From positions 1 through 5,484 of the forward strand of contig JAEOUJ010000302.1 in NCBI GenBank assembly GCA_016839405.1: 5,484 nucleotides of DNA, read 5' to 3'. Below are positions 1 to 5,224 of the stretch, piece by piece (within the stretch, counting starts at the first letter, position 1; each line of letters begins with the position of its first letter). The notes under the pieces are model-generated. The model saw only the letters and a program-made list of their open reading frames with translations, was not told the origin of the DNA and ran no database searches. The stretch is from Candidatus Gerdarchaeota archaeon (lineage in GTDB: Archaea > Asgardarchaeota > Heimdallarchaeia > JABLTI01). A program made the translations under genes and the position numbers.

Positions 1-1113
1 AAGAAATGTAAGAATTCTTCTTCGAAAAGAATATTTGCGTGGTACATCATGAGCTGAAAATTCAGATCTTGTTAATCCCTCAACAAAAATTGGAATTGGT
101 GAATCATTATCTTCACTTGAAGCTCCTGAAAAACTTGCACCAAAAGCACCATCACATGTTTTTCTATCAGTTCCTTCAATTTGTACATTAGCCATATCAA
201 CATTTACTTTACCAAATCTTATATTGCCAGAAATTACTTCAGAATCAGAATTTATCATCTCAATTGTTTTTTGAGATAATTTATCACCTACTTCCATCAT
301 TCTCTTGAAATCCTCTTCTCCACCAGGTGGATGACCTTTTCCAACATTTGGACTAACATCTCCCCCATTTGCATTAGGAAATACAGCAATAAATCCTGGA
401 TCTTTATTATATGGATCATTCCCAAATTTACATTCTAGAATTCTTGAAGCATACCCCCTATTATCAGCAGTTATTAAACTATTTTTAATACCAACAGATG
501 TTGAATGTAATGCAAAATAAGAAATTGTCCCAAATAATTTACCAGATGAATCAATGAATTTCAATAATGTGAACGATTTGTCTGTATCTCCATATATATC
601 TCTTTCATCTTTTGGATTGCTTTCCCAAGCTTCCCTTGACCTTTGACCTCCACAATCTAAAAGTTCACTGGTGTTAATAAAAATCTTAGCGGGTTTCAAA
701 TTTTCAAAAGCTCTAATTATTGCTTGAACAAAGCCATTAACGATTACCTCAAAAGTTTGATTACAAAATCCTTTACTAATTATAGTAAAAATTAGATGTC
801 GGGAATAACCAGCAGGACCTGAATGTGTATGAGTTCCACTTAGCATAACGTTATCAGCTTTAAATAAATCTTTGAATTTTGTTTTAAGTCGTTTAATGAC
901 TTCATTTTTAATCTCTTGAAAAACCATACAAATATCAGCAACAGCTAAACAGATGTACTTTCCTTCTACATCTTTTATAACAAAAGCTCGAACCCATTGT
1001 CTATCTGCAATACCTGTCGTTTTTTGTTTAGTATCAGCATAACCCATCATTATTTGTTCTGCAGCTGGCCCAGTACAATCATACATTCCAATGCCAACTT
1101 TATATAATGTCAT
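1..1113 (-). CDS. Neutral (non-lysosomal) ceramidase, N-terminal part, cut by the window edge
   Basis: Neutral ceramidases hydrolyse the amide bond of N-acylsphingosine to sphingosine and a fatty acid, using a zinc-bound water and a serine. The frame is open for 371 codons from ATG at 1113 to the left edge. The family is usually about 650-750 residues, so the C-terminal half lies outside. Diagnostic stretches are an N-terminal CTGPAAEQIMMGYAD (13-27), a zinc-ligand loop SGTHTHSGPAGY (92-103; His95 and His97), FALHSTS (200-206; His203, the second zinc His) and GGDVSPN (250-256), whose Ser254 matches the catalytic serine. The later Glu and Tyr zinc ligands would fall beyond the window. Wording such as SGTHTHSGPAGY and NQTF resembles animal ceramidases. 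No signal peptide is visible: the protein starts directly with the catalytic domain, unlike secreted bacterial and animal enzymes. A GGTGA site supports the start. Family assignment is firm; the true substrate is not, because sphingolipids are not established in archaea. Confidence 0.93.
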   Translation of the reverse strand, partial: MTLYKVGIGMYDCTGPAAEQIMMGYADTKQKTTGIADRQWVRAFVIKDVEGKYICLAVADICMVFQEIKNEVIKRLKTKFKDLFKADNVMLSGTHTHSGPAGYSRHLIFTIISKGFCNQTFEVIVNGFVQAIIRAFENLKPAKIFINTSELLDCGGQRSREAWESNPKDERDIYGDTDKSFTLLKFIDSSGKLFGTISYFALHSTSVGIKNSLITADNRGYASRILECKFGNDPYNKDPGFIAVFPNANGGDVSPNVGKGHPPGGEEDFKRMMEVGDKLSQKTIEMINSDSEVISGNIRFGKVNVDMANVQIEGTDRKTCDGAFGASFSGASSEDNDSPIPIFVEGLTRSEFSAHDVPRKYSFRRRILTFL

Positions 1114-1116
1114 TAA

Positions 1117-1125
1117 CCCTCACCT
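1117..1125 (-). promoter_or_regulatory. Ribosome binding site of the ceramidase gene
   Basis: On the minus strand this reads AGGTGAGGG, with the GGTGA core 6 bases before ATG at 1113. It is a strong match to the 16S rRNA 3' end and supports this start, which also begins exactly at the conserved ceramidase N-terminal strand. Confidence 0.75.
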
Positions 1126-1161
1126 AGAATTGCTATCAGTAGTTAAACCAATTAGTTAGTT

Positions 1162-1180
1162 TATAAATTATATATAATAT
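1162..1180 (-). promoter_or_regulatory. Probable TATA-box region of the ceramidase gene
   Basis: An uninterrupted A/T tract on the minus strand contains ATATATAATTTATAA. A TATA element here would place transcript starts around 1140-1150 and give a leader of about 30 bases carrying the GGTGAG ribosome binding site. The exact box cannot be chosen because several overlapping TATA-like words exist. Assigned from position and composition only. Confidence 0.4.
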
Positions 1181-1295
1181 AGTCTAGAAGGATTCATTTA
1201 TTTTTTGTAAAAATCATTCATATAATGGATATTTAGAAATGAAATAAAATAACATTGTATAGTATTTCTTATAATCATTCTTAAATATGAATATT

Positions 1296-1308
1296 AAAAA
1301 GAAAAAAA
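1296..1308 (-). terminator. T-rich terminator candidate after the zinc-ribbon gene
   Basis: The minus strand reads TTTTTTTCTTTTT, starting about 31 bases after the TAG stop. Archaeal RNA polymerase commonly terminates at such U-tracts without a strong hairpin. No convincing stem precedes it apart from the short palindrome at 1327-1336. Confidence 0.5.
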
Positions 1309-1339
1309 GGTGAAGATTTAATTACTTGAATATTCATTG

Positions 1340-1780
1340 CTAGAACCAGTAAAAGAAAAATCCATAATAGACTGCAAGACCAATTGTTAATATTATTGAA
1401 ATTACTAAAAATATCCAATTGACAATTCTAGCTACTCTAATCATTTGTGGGTCTTCATTTAGTTCTTCTGCTTTTCTAACAAAAGTTAAGCCAATAATTG
1501 GAAAAATAAAGCAATTACATACTAATGGTACCAACCCTAAAATTAGAGCTGTAGTAGCATTATTTCTTGGTCTTTGAACAGGAGGTTGATAAGTTGGTGT
1601 TGTAACATATACTTGGGTTTGGGGTATAGGTTGACTATAAGGATCTAGTTTACTTGGAGTTACTGTATCAGTTGATCCTACTAAATCCTCACCAATAGAT
1701 GCTCCACAAGAACCACAGAATTTTGTTCCCTCTTCCTGAGGAGCTCCACAATAGGGGCAATATTTAATGTTTGAACTCAA
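1340..1780 (-). CDS. Small zinc-ribbon membrane protein with two transmembrane helices (DUF4190-like layout)
   Basis: This is a 146-residue protein in three parts. The first is an N-terminal zinc ribbon with two CxxC knuckles: Cys8/Cys11 in YCPYCGAP and Cys22/Cys25 in FCGSCGA. The second is a polar linker rich in Pro, Thr, Gln and Tyr (about 33-72). The third is a membrane region with helices at about 76-99 and 119-141, joined by a short charged loop. The first helix ends in PIIGLTF, followed by a stretch with Lys, Glu and Asp. This helix-loop-helix pattern resembles DUF4190-type domains, often found behind a zinc ribbon in archaea and Gram-positive bacteria. The function is unknown; the ribbon is probably cytosolic and may bind a partner. 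The start codon is TTG at 1780, directly preceded by an in-frame TAA and a GGTGAG site, and no ATG lies before residue 113. It appears to be transcribed alone. Confidence 0.8.
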   Translation of the reverse strand: MSSNIKYCPYCGAPQEEGTKFCGSCGASIGEDLVGSTDTVTPSKLDPYSQPIPQTQVYVTTPTYQPPVQRPRNNATTALILGLVPLVCNCFIFPIIGLTFVRKAEELNEDPQMIRVARIVNWIFLVISIILTIGLAVYYGFFFYWF

Positions 1781-1786
1781 TTACTT

Positions 1787-1792
1787 CTCACC
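1787..1792 (-). promoter_or_regulatory. Ribosome binding site that fixes a TTG start
   Basis: The minus strand reads GGTGAG followed by AAGTAA and then TTG. The 6-base spacing is ideal, and the TAA immediately before TTG is in frame, so translation cannot start further upstream. The next in-frame ATG would remove the whole zinc ribbon and the first membrane helix. The TTG start is therefore close to certain. Confidence 0.8.
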
Positions 1793-1826
1793 ACTATGTT
1801 GTATGCTAATAAATTGGAATTACTTG

Positions 1827-1834
1827 TATAAAAA
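1827..1834 (-). promoter_or_regulatory. TATA-like box of the zinc-ribbon gene
   Basis: The minus strand reads TTTTTATA, about 50 bases before the TTG start. Transcription starting about 25 bases downstream would give a leader of roughly 25 bases that includes the GGTGAG site. No clear purine-rich BRE precedes it. Assigned by position and composition only. Confidence 0.4.
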
Positions 1835-1846
1835 CACTAAGGAATT

Positions 1847-1853
1847 AAAAAAA
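1847..1853 (-). terminator. T7 tract, possible terminator of the QueG-like gene
   Basis: Seven consecutive T on the minus strand lie 37-43 bases after the TAA stop at 1890, preceded by CCCAAAG. They lie just upstream of the next gene's TATA-like box, as expected for separate transcription units. There is no clear hairpin. Confidence 0.35.
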
Positions 1854-1889
1854 CTTTGGGAACAAAATTAACAGTGATTAATTCTAAAT

Positions 1890-2837
1890 TTATTTCAATA
1901 ATACTTCTAAATTTCTCTTGAAAACTGGAAGATAGTATTCAGCAGTTTCTGAATTAATAAACTTAAGAATATGACCTAAAGATTCTATCAATTTAGCTTG
2001 ATTTTTTCCTTCTAAAATTGCTTTTGTATTTTCTTCAGTTAAATCATCATATCTTTGGACATTTTTCATAACTTTGTTATTTGCCGGACAATACATTTGA
2101 CATTTCATACAACCAATTAGGGCATTATGATAATCTGATTTTATCCAATCAGGAAATTCTCCTCTAATTTCATTATACAATGGAATACACTTTTCTACGT
2201 CTATAATGAAATTCTCTTTGGAAATACATTGTGTTGGACAATTTTCTAAACAAATAGAACATTTTTCACATCTATCCATCATCTTTGCTTCTGCTAATTT
2301 ACTTTCAGGAAAATCATAATCAGTGAAAAGAGCAATTAGATCAGGAAAACTTCCTAATTCATCCACATAACAGATATTATTTCTACCATATTTCCCCAAT
2401 CCACTACTAACAGCTAAGAATTTTAAATGTAAATTTCTCACGTGTTCAACTCTATATCCCTCTTCTTTTATTATTTCTTTTGAAACAAATTCACTTATTT
2501 CTTCATTGGTAACACCTAAATGGCAATAATTTGGGGGTACCATTATTTCATATTTCTCTCCATTATAGAGAAAATTCACAAGTGCTAATTTTTTTTCTAA
2601 AGCTAAAACAATAATGGATTTTGCTTCCGGAAAATTATCGGGAAGTTGAAACTTAAAATTACCAATATAATACTGTAAAGTTTCGTGTTGACTTATTTTT
2701 CCTTCTTTATATAAAATATCTATTTCATTTTGTAGGGTTTGTAAATGCTTTATATTCAATATACTATATTTTACTTTTAAATTATTAAGAGTTAAATTAT
2801 TTGAAGTTTCATTTCTATAATTCATTATAATGCACAT
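1890..2837 (-). CDS. QueG-like double [4Fe-4S] protein (epoxyqueuosine reductase/reductive dehalogenase-related)
   Basis: This 315-residue protein has the iron-sulfur and central domains of COG1600. QueG itself uses cobalamin and two [4Fe-4S] clusters to reduce epoxyqueuosine in tRNA. Eight cluster cysteines are in the family pattern: Cys190, 193, 196 and 200 (CEKCSICLENCPTQC), Cys217 in EKCIPLYNE, and Cys243, 246 and 250 (GCMKCQMYCPANN). The segment VSSGLGKYGRNN (143-154) matches the glycine-rich AGLGxxGKN of QueG beside the corrinoid site. The preceding stretch, where QueG has DTxPxxER with its catalytic Asp, reads EHVRNLHLK instead. The protein is also shorter than typical QueG (about 380) and lacks its C-terminal repeat domain. 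It is therefore probably a cytosolic Fe-S oxidoreductase of unknown substrate. Met1 at 2837 and Met5 at 2825 are both possible starts; neither has a well-spaced ribosome binding site. Flanking gaps suggest a lone gene. Confidence 0.8.
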   Translation of the reverse strand: MCIIMNYRNETSNNLTLNNLKVKYSILNIKHLQTLQNEIDILYKEGKISQHETLQYYIGNFKFQLPDNFPEAKSIIVLALEKKLALVNFLYNGEKYEIMVPPNYCHLGVTNEEISEFVSKEIIKEEGYRVEHVRNLHLKFLAVSSGLGKYGRNNICYVDELGSFPDLIALFTDYDFPESKLAEAKMMDRCEKCSICLENCPTQCISKENFIIDVEKCIPLYNEIRGEFPDWIKSDYHNALIGCMKCQMYCPANNKVMKNVQRYDDLTEENTKAILEGKNQAKLIESLGHILKFINSETAEYYLPVFKRNLEVLLK

Positions 2838-2880
2838 TACCTATCGCTTTTAGAAAATTATTTGTTATTTAATTAAAATC

Positions 2881-2889
2881 ATATAAAAA
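2881..2889 (-). promoter_or_regulatory. TATA-like box of the QueG-like gene
   Basis: The minus strand reads TTTTTATAT about 45-50 bases before ATG at 2837. A transcript starting about 25 bases downstream would have a leader of roughly 20 bases. Only a weak AGGT lies in that leader, 2 bases from the first ATG and about 14 from the second, so translation initiation here is not clearly Shine-Dalgarno driven. Confidence 0.4.
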
Positions 2890-2955
2890 TCATTAATAAT
2901 AATTAGCACTAATATGGGATAAATATAGCTAGTTTAAAAATTATGATTTTCAAAA

Positions 2956-3729
2956 TTAAAAAGGATAAATATGATTCTTTTCAAGAAAATTAATAGCTTC
3001 ATTTATTTTTTTCATATCAGTAACTTCTAAGACAACATCAGGCTTTTGACAGTAGTTCTGAACAAGTGAATTAAAGAGTTTCCAATTAATATTTCCTTGA
3101 CCTGGTGGATTGCCTTCATCTTTTTCTCCATTATTATCGCTTATGTGTATGTAAACAATATGATCATTAAGTTTTTCAAACCATTCTACCATTGAAACCC
3201 TCGAAAAAACATTACAATGTCCTGTATCTAAACAAACTTTTAATTTTGATGAGTTTACTTCATTTATCACTTCAGACAACCATTTTGGATTAAAATCCCA
3301 CATATTTTCAAGAAGAATAGTGAAATTATAATTATCAATTATATTTGACCAAAATTCAACATGGCTTTTAACCCAGTTTTCATAATATCTTTTAAATCCC
3401 ATCATTGGATAATAGTTTGTATGAAAAATAATGAATTTTGTTTCCAATATTTGAGCTATTTCTAGGCATTGATTTATTCTATTAATCGAAATTTGTTTAA
3501 TCTTTTTATCTGGACTATTTATATATAAATCATAGACTGCCCCATGCATTGAATAATATAGTTTTTTATCAACATCATATGTAATATAATCTTTGAGAAT
3601 TTTCTTGTAATTTGTATCAAGTATATCTGGAAATGCGAAATCTATTATCTCAAAAGCAAAATTCCTTTTGCTTATTAAATGCTGATAATTTTTTAAAGAT
3701 TCATAAGGTTGTATAAGTATTTTAGACAT
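2956..3729 (-). CDS. Sugar phosphate isomerase/epimerase or endonuclease IV-like TIM barrel (AP_endonuc_2 family)
   Basis: This 257-residue protein has the alternating strands and metal motifs of the xylose isomerase-like/endonuclease IV TIM-barrel superfamily, which includes sugar isomerases, epimerases and AP endonucleases. Visible ligand positions are His62 (SMHGAVYD), His103 (IFHTNYY), Glu141 (LLENMW), Asp168 and His171 (CLDTGHCN), His195 (YIHISDN), Asp204 and Glu235 (VLEV). The stretch GEKDEGNPPGQGNINW (201-216) aligns with the family's D-x-H....G.G.I segment, but the His is Gly206. One metal ligand is therefore missing while the rest of the trinuclear-type site is kept. Endonuclease IV is usually about 280 residues, so the size fits either branch, and the substrate cannot be told from sequence. 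The start at 3729 has no ribosome binding site; a TATA-like element about 22 bases upstream suggests a leaderless mRNA. It follows the TatD-like gene after 69 bases containing a hairpin and T tract. Confidence 0.82.
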   Translation of the reverse strand: MSKILIQPYESLKNYQHLISKRNFAFEIIDFAFPDILDTNYKKILKDYITYDVDKKLYYSMHGAVYDLYINSPDKKIKQISINRINQCLEIAQILETKFIIFHTNYYPMMGFKRYYENWVKSHVEFWSNIIDNYNFTILLENMWDFNPKWLSEVINEVNSSKLKVCLDTGHCNVFSRVSMVEWFEKLNDHIVYIHISDNNGEKDEGNPPGQGNINWKLFNSLVQNYCQKPDVVLEVTDMKKINEAINFLEKNHIYPF

Positions 3730-3746
3730 ATTTTATTAAAACTCAT

Positions 3747-3756
3747 TTTAATTAAA
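3747..3756 (-). promoter_or_regulatory. TATA-like element of the TIM-barrel gene
   Basis: The minus strand reads TTTAATTAAA, centred about 22 bases before the ATG at 3729. At that distance transcription would begin at or next to the start codon, matching the absence of any ribosome binding site. The element is only a loose TATA match within an A/T-rich stretch. Confidence 0.3.
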
Positions 3757-3778
3757 AAATAATAAGGCAAAAATTGCC
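3754..3778 (-). terminator. Hairpin plus T tract after the TatD-like gene
   Basis: On the minus strand GGCAA-TTT-TTGCC (3778-3766) forms a perfect 5-bp stem 20 bases after the TAA stop at 3799. It is followed by TTATTATTTTTT. This resembles an intrinsic terminator, although the loop is only three bases and the stem is short. The same palindrome lies just upstream of the TIM-barrel TATA-like element, so it could instead be an operator. Confidence 0.5.
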
Positions 3779-3798
3779 AAAATCAAATAAATTCATAA

Positions 3799-4581
3799 TT
3801 AAAAATGAAACAATTTCTTAGCATTTCTTAGGATATTTTTAGTAAATTCCATTAAACTAATTTCTTTAAATTCCGTTAAATTCTTTGCAATTTCTGGTAG
3901 ATTAGCTGGAGTATATCTTGGTTCGGGTGGGTCACCTATCATACCTGCTGGACTATCTGTTTCAATTAAAAATCTATCAAGCGGTGTATATTTGATTAAT
4001 TCTGCAATTCTTTCATCATCTAAAGGATTAACAATCTTCATAGAGGGAGGAGAACCATAAGATAGATAAAATCCCATATCAAGTAGTGTTTTGACAATAT
4101 CAATACTATTTCTGCAACAATGAATTTGCCCCCCTAATTCTTCAGCTTTTTCTTCTTTTAAGATTTTCAAAAAGTCTTTATTAGCGCTATAGCCAGCACA
4201 AGTTACAATAGGGAGTTTATATTTATAGGCAATTTGAATTTGTTTTCTAAATAGTTCATCTATTCTTTTTTGTTTAGCTGCATCATTTACTTTGGTATAA
4301 AATAATTCTCCAATAGCATTTGGTTTATGAGTTTCAATTACTTTTTGAAGTAGAGATAATTTCTGATCAATCTCTTCTTCCAAAGGTATAAAATAAATAC
4401 CTAAAACATGAATGATGTTTTTGAATTTAAGTTGTTTATTGTAAAAGGTGTAATAATTTGGATTACTAATAACTCCAATAATATAATTGACATCTTTTTT
4501 TGAAGCATCTTCTACAATTTGATTCAGTGGATAATCTGCGCTCTCAATATTGCAAAGATGAGCATGACAATCAATAAACAT
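3799..4581 (-). CDS. TatD-family metal-dependent hydrolase
   Basis: This 260-residue protein spans the usual TatD length. TatD proteins are metal-dependent amidohydrolase-fold enzymes; several are DNA exonucleases or 3'-end nucleases. Recognised motifs are DCHAHL (4-9; ligands His6 and His8), AIGELF (89-94; Glu92), QIHCCRNS (152-159; His154), LIETDSP (205-211; Asp209) and EPRYTPANLPEIA (220-232), the typical C-terminal signature. The strand that normally ends in a ligand His (LPVIIH..) reads LPIVTCAGYS (123-132), putting Cys128 where His is expected. GELF also replaces the usual GExGLD. The active site is therefore modified, and Cys128 might still bind metal. The start at 4581 places HxH at residues 6-8, as in relatives. 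No ribosome binding site is visible; the ATG follows an A9 run on the minus strand. A TATAAAA box lies inside a 24-base dyad just upstream. The true substrate is not inferable. Confidence 0.88.
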   Translation of the reverse strand: MFIDCHAHLCNIESADYPLNQIVEDASKKDVNYIIGVISNPNYYTFYNKQLKFKNIIHVLGIYFIPLEEEIDQKLSLLQKVIETHKPNAIGELFYTKVNDAAKQKRIDELFRKQIQIAYKYKLPIVTCAGYSANKDFLKILKEEKAEELGGQIHCCRNSIDIVKTLLDMGFYLSYGSPPSMKIVNPLDDERIAELIKYTPLDRFLIETDSPAGMIGDPPEPRYTPANLPEIAKNLTEFKEISLMEFTKNILRNAKKLFHF

Positions 4582-4601
4582 ATTTTTTTTTGAATTTTAA
4601 T

Positions 4602-4625
4602 TTGTAATAAAATTTTATATTACAA
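4602..4625. promoter_or_regulatory. 24-base dyad over the TATA box of the TatD-like gene (operator candidate)
   Basis: TTGTAATA (4602-4609) and TATTACAA (4618-4625) are perfect 8-base inverted arms around an 8-base A/T spacer. On the minus strand the TATAAAA box (4619-4613) lies within the dyad. A dimeric repressor bound here would block TBP. Since the dyad also lies 36 bases after the stop of the ComE-like gene, a role as an RNA hairpin is the alternative, but no U-tract follows it directly. Confidence 0.45.
4613..4619 (-). promoter_or_regulatory. TATA box of the TatD-like gene
   Basis: The minus strand reads TATAAAA, about 35 bases before the ATG at 4581. A start site 25 bases downstream would leave a leader of about 10 bases made largely of A residues. 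This is the cleanest TATA match in the window and implies that the TatD-like gene is not simply read through from the ComDE-like pair. Confidence 0.5.
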
Positions 4626-4626
4626 T

Positions 4627-4644
4627 GATTTTTTTTCAAAAATC
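4627..4644 (-). terminator. Short A/T hairpin after the ComE-like gene
   Basis: GATTTTT and AAAAATC form 7-base inverted arms around a 4-base loop, 17 bases past the TGA stop at 4661. The minus-strand transcript reads GATTTTTG and then an A-run, so no U-tract follows the stem. It may help end the ComDE transcript, but the stem is nearly all A-U and weak. Confidence 0.25.
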
Positions 4645-4660
4645 TAATTACTCAAGTTTT

Positions 4661-5224
4661 TCATGATTTTGTTAATCTAGATTTAATTTTTTTGGAAATT
4701 TCTTCGGGATGCCAAGGTATATTCTCTAAATTTTCTTTTGATTCTTTGATAATTAAATGAAGTATAGCAAAAGTTCCTGAATTGATAAAATTTGATAAAT
4801 CAACTTCTATTTTATTATAAGTAGCAATTTTAGAGCTTTGATATTCAATATTAAGAGAATCAAGAAATTTTGAATAATTAATAGCTGAAGAAACTGTTTG
4901 TTGTCCACCAGTTGTATAATATTTCATATTATCTAAAATTAAAATTCTCAAATTCTTCTGTTTATAAAAAGCAGTGGTAATTGTTGAACCTAATCCCATT
5001 AAGAAATTGCCATCTCCTGTAATCACAATTATTCTCTTTTCTGGATTGGCTATTGCTAAACCAAATCCAACAGATACAGGTAATCCCATAGAACCTCTTA
5101 GATAAACTTGAGGTTTTGGAAGGATATGGAAAGCTTCTCTACTTATATTCCCATTTGAGCTTACAATTACATCATTTTCTGTTATAATTTTATTTAATTC
5201 AGATATCACATCATAACCTTTCAT
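4661..5224 (-). CDS. ThDP-dependent decarboxylase beta subunit, ComE-like (sulfopyruvate/phosphonopyruvate decarboxylase type)
   Basis: This 187-residue subunit corresponds to the C-terminal, thiamine-diphosphate-binding half of sulfopyruvate and phosphonopyruvate decarboxylases. Those enzymes convert 3-sulfopyruvate to sulfoacetaldehyde (coenzyme M synthesis, ComDE) or phosphonopyruvate to phosphonoacetaldehyde. The ThDP/Mg motif runs from GDG (70-72) to Asn99, about 30 residues, in the classical GDG...N form. LRGSMGLPVSVGFGLA (42-57) matches the conserved GSMG...G.A segment, and YTTGGQQT (103-110) matches the family's STGGQ loop after the motif. The length fits separately encoded beta subunits (about 190). 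The start at 5224 overlaps the alpha-subunit stop as ATGA, indicating translational coupling and an alpha2beta2-type complex. A GGAG lies 10 bases upstream. No other coenzyme M or phosphonate gene is visible, so which 3-oxo-acid is decarboxylated stays open. Confidence 0.85.
   Translation of the reverse strand: MKGYDVISELNKIITENDVIVSSNGNISREAFHILPKPQVYLRGSMGLPVSVGFGLAIANPEKRIIVITGDGNFLMGLGSTITTAFYKQKNLRILILDNMKYYTTGGQQTVSSAINYSKFLDSLNIEYQSSKIATYNKIEVDLSNFINSGTFAILHLIIKESKENLENIPWHPEEISKKIKSRLTKS
5221..5224 (-). other. ATGA stop/start overlap coupling the ComD- and ComE-like genes
   Basis: The minus strand reads ATGA: the ATG (5224-5222) starts the beta subunit and the TGA (5223-5221) ends the alpha subunit. 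Such an overlap typically couples translation and keeps subunits at equal levels. It is the only clear operon link in the window. Confidence 0.85.

Larger units (their letters stand above)
1114..1339. other. 226-base intergenic region without a gene
   Basis: This is the longest non-coding gap in the window. Near 1113 it holds the ribosome binding site and TATA-like tract of the ceramidase gene. Near 1340 it holds a T-rich terminator candidate and a perfect 10-base palindrome, TGAATATTCA (1327-1336), just past the stop of the zinc-ribbon gene. The middle, about 1190-1290, is plain A/T-rich sequence with stops in all frames. A GGTGA on the plus strand at 1309-1313 leads to no usable reading frame. 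I see no RNA gene. Confidence 0.6.

Noticed and set aside
1207..1216. AAAAATCATT shared with 2885-2894 upstream of another gene, as a common regulatory motif
   Set aside because: It is only ten A/T-rich bases, at different distances from the respective starts (about 95 versus 50 bases), so chance is sufficient.
1327..1336. Perfect palindrome TGAATATTCA as an operator
   Set aside because: It lies just after a stop codon, far from any promoter, and is all A/T except two bases; a 10-base palindrome of this composition is easily chance.
1309..1340. Plus-strand GGTGA followed by a TTG, suggesting a small plus-strand gene
   Set aside because: The frame from that TTG ends after five codons; no usable open frame follows.
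1890..2837. Reductive dehalogenase (RdhA)
   Set aside because: There is no Tat signal, no RdhB-like membrane anchor next to it, and the length and cysteine layout fit the QueG branch better.
2946..2956. ATTTTCAAAAT palindrome at the stop of the TIM-barrel gene as a terminator hairpin
   Set aside because: The arms are only five A/T pairs with a one-base centre, and only a T5 follows; too weak to call.
2956..4581. A DNA repair or defence module, from the TatD-like nuclease family next to an endonuclease IV-like fold
   Set aside because: Both proteins lack a key metal ligand of the nuclease families, the pair has no helicase, sensor or effector partner, and the intergenic sequence suggests separate transcription.
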